Shown here: positions 59,001 to 64,000 of the stretch, one piece after another
How positions within the stretch are numbered: the stretch's first letter is position 1
Layout of the letters: every line of letters begins with the position of its first letter
Assembly (NCBI GenBank): GCA_003725745.1
Contig: RHDP01000001.1
Span: forward strand, 1,643,501 to 1,707,500
Reading direction: 5' to 3'
From: Streptomyces sp. I6
GTDB lineage: Bacteria; Actinomycetota; Actinomycetes; Streptomycetales; Streptomycetaceae
DNA: 64,000 bases
The notes under the pieces: generated by a model
What the model saw: the letters and a program-made list of their open reading frames with translations, nothing else
Told to the model about the DNA's origin: nothing
The model's database searches: none
Made by a program: the position numbers and the translations under genes

Positions 59001-60774
59001 GAGTGGGGGCGCAGGCGCCCCATGGCCTCGGCCTCGCGGGCGAGGATCTCGCTGCGGCTGTCGGAGAGGGCGACCTTCAGTACGGCCAGCGGGCGGGTCC
59101 TGCGGGTTTCGGCCTGGAGGTCGCGGACGAGGAAGGCGCGGCTGGTGGAGCCGGTGCCGAGGCGGCGGCGGATCTCCCACCGGTCGGCGAGCACGTCACC
59201 GGCGACGGCCTCCAGCGGGTCCTTGTCGGCGGTGGTGTCGTCGTCCTCGCCGCCCGGCCCTTCCGTACCGGTGGCAGCCGGGGCCGGGGCGGTGAGGGAG
59301 TCCTCGACGACCTCCAGCAGCTCCAGGAACTCGTCGACACTGGACAGTCGCTGGCCCGGCCGGTAGGCGGTGGCGGCCTGCACCAGGAAGTCGACGTCCT
59401 CCGAGAGCCCGTCCACCAGGGAGCTGGGGCGCAGCCCCTCCCCGCCTCCAGGCGGGCCAGCAGCTCGGCCTGGCCGGCGGCCGGGGCCTTGCCGGTGACC
59501 AGCAGATAGGTGAGGACGCCGAGCCCGTACACGTCGAGGTGGACCGGGTCGGGGTTGAGGGCGGTGAGTTCGGGGGCGAGGTAGGCGTCGGCGTCGTCGG
59601 CCAGGTGCTGGGCGGACAGCGCGGTCGGCGCGAAGCGGGTCATGCCCTGGCCCTGGGAGGAGTCGCCGCTGCGCTGGGTGGCGATCTGCCAGTCGGAGAT
59701 CTGGAGCTGCGGGGTGAGCCAGGCGGCCTCCTCCCCCACCGCCCTGCCCTTCCGGCCGCGCGGCCGGGGGACGACGAGCACGGAGCGGGCGGCGAGCGCC
59801 CGGTGGTGGATACGGCTGGAGTGGGCGGAGCGCATGGTCTCGGCGAGCTGGCGGACCAGCGCCATGCGGCCGAGGATGTCCAGCTTCTCGCCGTACTGGA
59901 CCAGGTACTCGTCCAGCTTCAGGGTGTCCGGGTGGTAGTCGAAGATCAGCGCGGGGCCGGCGGCGTGCCCGGAGGGGAAGTACTGCTTGAGCTCGACCAC
60001 GCCCGGGTGCTTGAACCGGCCCAACACCGCGGCTTCGCGCCGGGCGGCGTTCTCGACGGACTGGCGCAGGGAGGCGTCGGAGCCGCGCTCGCTGAGGTAG
60101 ATGCGGACGCGGGCGGCCTCGGGAAGATCGCTGTGGCGGGCGAGGTAGTCCGCCCAGGTGGGCCCGGAGTCGAAGGACTTCCGCTCCAGCTCGTACGGGC
60201 CGACCTTGTACTGCGCGTCGCTCTTGCGGATGCCGATGTTCTTGAGGGCCGCCTCGATCTCGCGCGAGCCGATCGCGGTGATGCGGCGCCGCTCGTCACG
60301 CGGAGGCTGCCCCAGCATCTCGACCAGCTGGTGGACGGTGTGGACGCCGTTCCGGTCGTGGGCGGGCAGGCGTATCCGCAGGCTGTTGTCCGTGAAGCAG
60401 ACGGCCTCGGCGACCCAGACCCGCTTGCCGCCGGGCAGCGCGAGCAGGCCGGCCAGCTCCTTGGCCTTGCGGTTGACCAGGTGCAGCGGGTTGCCGTGCG
60501 TACGGCGGCGGCCACCGGGAGTCGTCTGCACCCAGGTGCCGTTCTCGGACGTGACCGAGCCGTGCCAGTCCTTCAGTTCGATCATGCAGACGCCGCCGGG
60601 AGCGACGACCAGCAGGTCCACTTCACGCACGTGACCGGTGTTGGCGGTGAAGGTGAAGTTCGACCAGGCCCGCCAGGGGTCGGAGTCCGGCAGCTTCTCC
60701 CGGATCGCGTCCAGGCCACGGCGTTCGTGATCGAACTCGGACTCGGTGACCGTGACCCACCGGCCTTCCCGCAT
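56042..60774 (-). CDS. pglW: BREX-2 serine/threonine kinase PglW; frameshifted as sequenced
   Basis: This is a protein of about 1577 residues. An N-terminal NERD domain (EVDLLVV, then MIELKDW with E-x-K at 66-68) is followed by a kinase-like domain whose catalytic loop reads HHRALAARS (Asp replaced by Ala, a pseudokinase). A second, active-looking kinase has LGTGSTSRAF, AVLKVAL, HRDIKPDN and a DFS instead of DFG. The remaining 600 or so residues contain helix-hairpin-helix-like and helical repeats. The frames join at the four-C run 59440-59443 (E-A-G-E-G-L-R-P-S-S). The ATG at 60774 has an upstream AGGAG. PglW phosphorylation is part of phage growth limitation. Confidence 0.92.
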
Positions 60775-61573
60775 GCCTGTCCCCACTCCTCGTGTCCCGC
60801 CACGGGCGACCGTTCCCCATGGTCAGACCCAGGGTGCAGATCCTAGTCCGTGTCCGTGGGCCGAGAAGGGGTTATGCAAGGAGGACGGATCGACAGGGCA
60901 TGCCTCCCTCTCCGGCGGAATCGGGAGGACCCCGCACCACGCACACGGGGTGCGCGTGGCAGCCTGTCGACCACCTGCCGAAGGACGCGAGCCATAGGAG
61001 GCCCGGGCATCGCGCGGCACCCCGCCGCGGACGCGTGCTGCCGGGCGGCGACCGCACGTTCCGGGAACGAGATGGGCGGCGCCGACCGTTCGCTGCGGGA
61101 AGCCGTGCGCGAAGCCCGTACGTGGAACCCGGCGGAATTCACCCGGCCGGGTTGCGGAAGACGTCCTCCCTCGTTCAGTGGGCGGGGCAGGCGGCGGGCA
61201 GGTCCGGCAAGCAAGTAGCCGGGGAGCGGCGCCTTACACGTGTCCGGGGGTTGTTCGGGCGGGGTCGGGACGTACCGGGCGCCGTCGCCTCCTCTACACC
61301 CGGGCCCCGCGTCCGGCCTCTGAGCCGCCGCACTGCGCGACGGCGCCGTCTCGGACGAGACGCCGCCCACCACAACCGACCTCACATCGGCGACGCACCC
61401 CGGCCGCAACGGCGCCCCGCGCCGTGACCCGCCGTACTTGCCGAACCTGCCGGACCTGCCGGACCTGCCCGCATGCGTGACCAGGGGCCTGAGCCGCACA
61501 AACCGGGATCCCACCCTTGGATGGGCGGCGCGGCCGGATCCCGGACGAAGTCCGCCCCCACGGAACCGCCCCG
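60775..61573. other. Gene-free stretch between pglW and the DUF2075 gene
   Basis: About 800 bases hold no convincing gene. CTGCCGGAC repeats lie at about 61447-61470. Open frames here have proline/arginine-rich composition and no ribosome site. The pglW promoter must lie at the left end; TCCTAGTCCGTGTCC near 60840 is a possible location, without a clear -10 match. Confidence 0.5.
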
Positions 61574-63460
61574 TCAGACCGGGACGGCTTCCCGTGCCGG
61601 TCCGCCCGCGAGCTCCCGCAGCTTCGCCCGCGTCTCCGGGTCCGTCGAGTAGACGATCGTGCCCACCATGCCCCGGGTCAGCAGCACCTTGTAGGTGTTG
61701 CGGATCAGGCGGTCCACGTCCGCGTCGGGAGTGGACCTCTTGAAGACCGGGTCCTTCGACGCCGTGCGGTCCGTGATCCAGCGGTCGCCGCGCCAGACCA
61801 GATCGGGGCCGATGATCACGCCGGACCAGTCGTACTCGAAGCCTTGGGCGGTGTAGACGCAGCCGACCTGCCCGAAGCCCGCCGGGTCGGTGGCCCACAG
61901 GGCGGCCGGGGGCGCGCCGGAGACGGAACGGTCGCCGCGCAGGTTCCAGGGACGGGCCCAGTCGCCGATGACGACGTCGGGCGGGAGCGGTTCGCCGGGC
62001 CTGGGCTCCGGGGACCACCGCCAGCAGTACCCGGCGGACATCCGGGCGCCGTAGCCCTGGGTCCGCCGAGCTTCGAGGAAGGCTTCCATCTGCTGCGGGC
62101 TGTCGGTCACCAGCAACTGCATGCGTCCGTCGGGTTCCCAGGCGACCGGCCCGCCCGTCTCCAGACCGAGGAGGCGGACCACCCAGCGCAGGTAGGCGTC
62201 ACTGCCGCCGCAGCGGAACTGGCTGTCCAGCGGGACGACACGGCAGGGGATGTCCCGCTTCGCCGCTGCCGCCTTGATCTCGGCCACGGTGCCCATCTCA
62301 CCGGGGCGGACGACCTGGTGCTCGTCGAGGAAGAAGACCGGCACATAGGCGACGTCGATGAGTTCGTCGACCTGGGCCCTGCCGGTACGGTGCTCGGCAC
62401 GCGTATAGCGGTTGGCCGAGGTCTCCCGGATGCGGTGCGCCTCGTCGCAGATCACGGCACCCAGGCTGTTCTTCTCCGCCGTCATGAAGCTGTTGAAGTA
62501 CTTGAACAGGTCCTGGACTTCCCGTTTCCGGGCCCCGGCGACCTTCCTCATCGTCTTCGTGAACGACTGCGAGCCGGTCGCGTGCAGGGCCGGCACCCCG
62601 CGACGGTACAGCTCGCCGAGGAGTTGGAGAGCGATCACGCTCTTGCCGGTACCGGGACCGCCGGTGACGACGACGACCTCCTTGCGGTCGGCGTGCTTCG
62701 CCTTCTCCACCGCGTTGAGCACCATGCGGTAGGCGACCTGCTGCTCGTCGAGGAGGACGAACTGGGTGCGCTCGCGCACCTCCTCGGCGGCGACGGACAT
62801 CAGCTGCTTCGACGGCACCGGGGCACCGGCACGGAGTTCGTCCGCCGCCCGGGCACCCGGGTGCTTGTCGCTCAGCCGCGTACGAAGGTGGTCGAGGAAG
62901 GCGCCGCGGCGTTCCTCGGTGAAGAGCAGACCGTGCCCGTCGCGCTCGATCTCCCGCAGCCCGGTCACACCGAACTCGGTGGCGTTGTGCAGATAGGCCG
63001 CTCCGGTCACCCGGTGCCCGTGCTCGGCCACCGCGCCGTTGAAATTGACGAGGTACTCGCAGTAGCGCCGGACCTGCTCGACGGGGTTGAGGACCGGATG
63101 GGCATAGGCGTCGACATGGCACAGCGTGGGGTCGTCCTCATGGGGCAGGGCCTGGCTCCACTGCTTCAGCTCCACCACCACGTAGGACGGCTCTCCCGTG
63201 ACCGGGTGCACTCCGGCGAGGACGACGTCGGCACGCTTGCTGTTCAGCGGGAGCGCGTACTCGAGCATGACCTCCACGTCGCCCAGACCGGCGTCGTTGA
63301 GTGCGGCGGCGAGGACGTGGATGCTGCGCTCCCAGGAACGCACCTCCGAGGCGCCGGGCCGATAGCCGTGCATATGGACGAACTTGTCGGTGAGGTGCAG
63401 GAACAGTGAACCGTCGAGTGCCATGACGGCGACCGTTTTCGCGGACGCGCGGAACAGCAA
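61574..63460 (-). CDS. DUF2075 domain (Schlafen-like helicase/nuclease) protein
   Basis: This is a 628-residue protein from a TTG at 63460, chosen so as to keep the conserved start LLFRASAKTVAV. The N-terminal part has a PD-(D/E)xK-like core: VMLEYALPLNSKRADVVLAG then YVVVELKQWSQA (D and E-x-K). The DUF2075 helicase follows: VVVTGGPGTGKSVIALQLL (Walker A), AVICDEAHRI (DEAH), FFLDEHQVV, and VYTAQGFEYDWSGVIIG near the end. Such proteins occur next to restriction and BREX loci, so a defence role is likely. It is co-directional with pglW but separated by 800 bases. Confidence 0.85.
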   Translation of the reverse strand: MLFRASAKTVAVMALDGSLFLHLTDKFVHMHGYRPGASEVRSWERSIHVLAAALNDAGLGDVEVMLEYALPLNSKRADVVLAGVHPVTGEPSYVVVELKQWSQALPHEDDPTLCHVDAYAHPVLNPVEQVRRYCEYLVNFNGAVAEHGHRVTGAAYLHNATEFGVTGLREIERDGHGLLFTEERRGAFLDHLRTRLSDKHPGARAADELRAGAPVPSKQLMSVAAEEVRERTQFVLLDEQQVAYRMVLNAVEKAKHADRKEVVVVTGGPGTGKSVIALQLLGELYRRGVPALHATGSQSFTKTMRKVAGARKREVQDLFKYFNSFMTAEKNSLGAVICDEAHRIRETSANRYTRAEHRTGRAQVDELIDVAYVPVFFLDEHQVVRPGEMGTVAEIKAAAAKRDIPCRVVPLDSQFRCGGSDAYLRWVVRLLGLETGGPVAWEPDGRMQLLVTDSPQQMEAFLEARRTQGYGARMSAGYCWRWSPEPRPGEPLPPDVVIGDWARPWNLRGDRSVSGAPPAALWATDPAGFGQVGCVYTAQGFEYDWSGVIIGPDLVWRGDRWITDRTASKDPVFKRSTPDADVDRLIRNTYKVLLTRGMVGTIVYSTDPETRAKLRELAGGPAREAVPV

Positions 63461-64000
63461 GGACTTCCCCCATACAGCACGAAGAGACTCGTGCGGGTGG
63501 GGGCGTGTCCTTCGAGACTCCACCGGGGTGGAGCGGAAGCCCGTCGGGCCGCGTTGACGATGTGTCCGAGGGTACCTGGCGGAACCGACAGTCGTACCGG
63601 TGGTCGCGATGGGAGCAGAGGTCGCCCGCACCGGTCGCCCCGCCTGCGTGCGGATACCGGAGTACGCGGCATCCGCCCTGTGGAGCGAGCGCTGTCGATC
63701 TCGGAGGCGACTCCGTCACCCCGCCAATGCGGCAGGCACCGGGGCCCACAGGCGCCCAGGAGGCCTGGTCGACGCAACGGCCACCGGGCCCCGTCGTCGC
63801 TCATCACCGCCCGGACCTGCCCTTCGGTATGGGCCCTGTGCACGGAAGCGTCACACCGTGGACCGCTCGCGTCGTCAACGGACCATCGCACAGCGATTTC
63901 CCCAGCCTACCGTTCAGCGGCCCTCAGTGGACGTTAAGTCCGTTTCTGGTAGCGGCCTCGTCCGGGTTGGGTGGGGAAGCCTTGACGGGTGAGGCGTCCG
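63461..64000. other. Window end without a recognised gene
   Basis: No supported coding region was found. The last 60 bases, from about 63935, are slightly less GC-rich and could lead into a gene beyond the window. No tRNA, integrase or attachment-site repeat was recognised here. Confidence 0.4.

Noticed and set aside
60792..61427. Possible gene between pglW and the DUF2075 gene
   Set aside because: Low-complexity R/P/G-rich translation, no ribosome site, no recognisable motif on either strand.
29147..63460. The island as an integrative element with attachment sites
   Set aside because: No integrase, tRNA gene, or flanking direct repeat was found by eye at either edge.

Overview
This is a 64 kb piece of a very GC-rich actinobacterial chromosome, almost certainly Streptomyces. 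The signs are the extreme third-position GC bias, frequent GTG/TTG starts, AGGAG-type ribosome sites, and typical Streptomyces families (ATP-binding protein/XRE/DUF397 cassettes, DUF6879, Rsm22, Pgl/BREX-2). No tRNA, rRNA, insertion sequence, integrase or CRISPR array was recognised.

Bases 1-29000 are ordinary chromosome: the end of nadE, an EEP-family phosphoesterase, a DHA2 efflux pump with its TetR regulator and a palindromic operator, panB, a LysE exporter, an M50 protease, an F420-dependent NADP reductase (npdG), MFS transporters, methionine aminopeptidase, an iron-box-controlled heme oxygenase, a PhzF protein, a lipoprotein, a prim-pol protein, dimethylargininase, an Rsm22 methyltransferase, PhoD, an SDR enzyme and a GH15 glycosidase. 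Many gaps hold short GC-rich tandem repeats.

Bases 29147-60774 are a phage-defence island built on a complete type 2 BREX (Pgl) system: brxHI, brxD, pglZ, pglY, pglX and pglW. Foreign-looking modules sit between the core genes. A DUF262 gene is translationally coupled to a CBS-HEPN gene between brxD and pglZ. An NB-ARC/TPR (NLR-like) gene is translationally coupled to a small helical gene upstream of pglY, and both proteins carry the same short motif resembling the amyloid signalling motifs of bacterial NLRs. Between this pair and pglX lie a DUF6879 pair, a 161-bp duplicated scrap of the NLR gene, a methyltransferase, an EcsC-like gene and a three-copy, partly decayed array of XRE-DUF397 regulator cassettes headed by an HATPase gene. 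A DUF2075 helicase/nuclease-like gene follows pglW (61574-63460).

An important caveat: eight genes (DHA2 pump, npdG, Rsm22, a secreted protein, brxHI, pglY, pglX twice, pglW) are each broken by apparent single-base losses, nine in all, nearly always in a run of C or G. The reading frame is fully restored by one added base per site. This pattern points to homopolymer sequencing errors rather than nine real mutations. Those genes are therefore annotated across the frameshift as probably intact.
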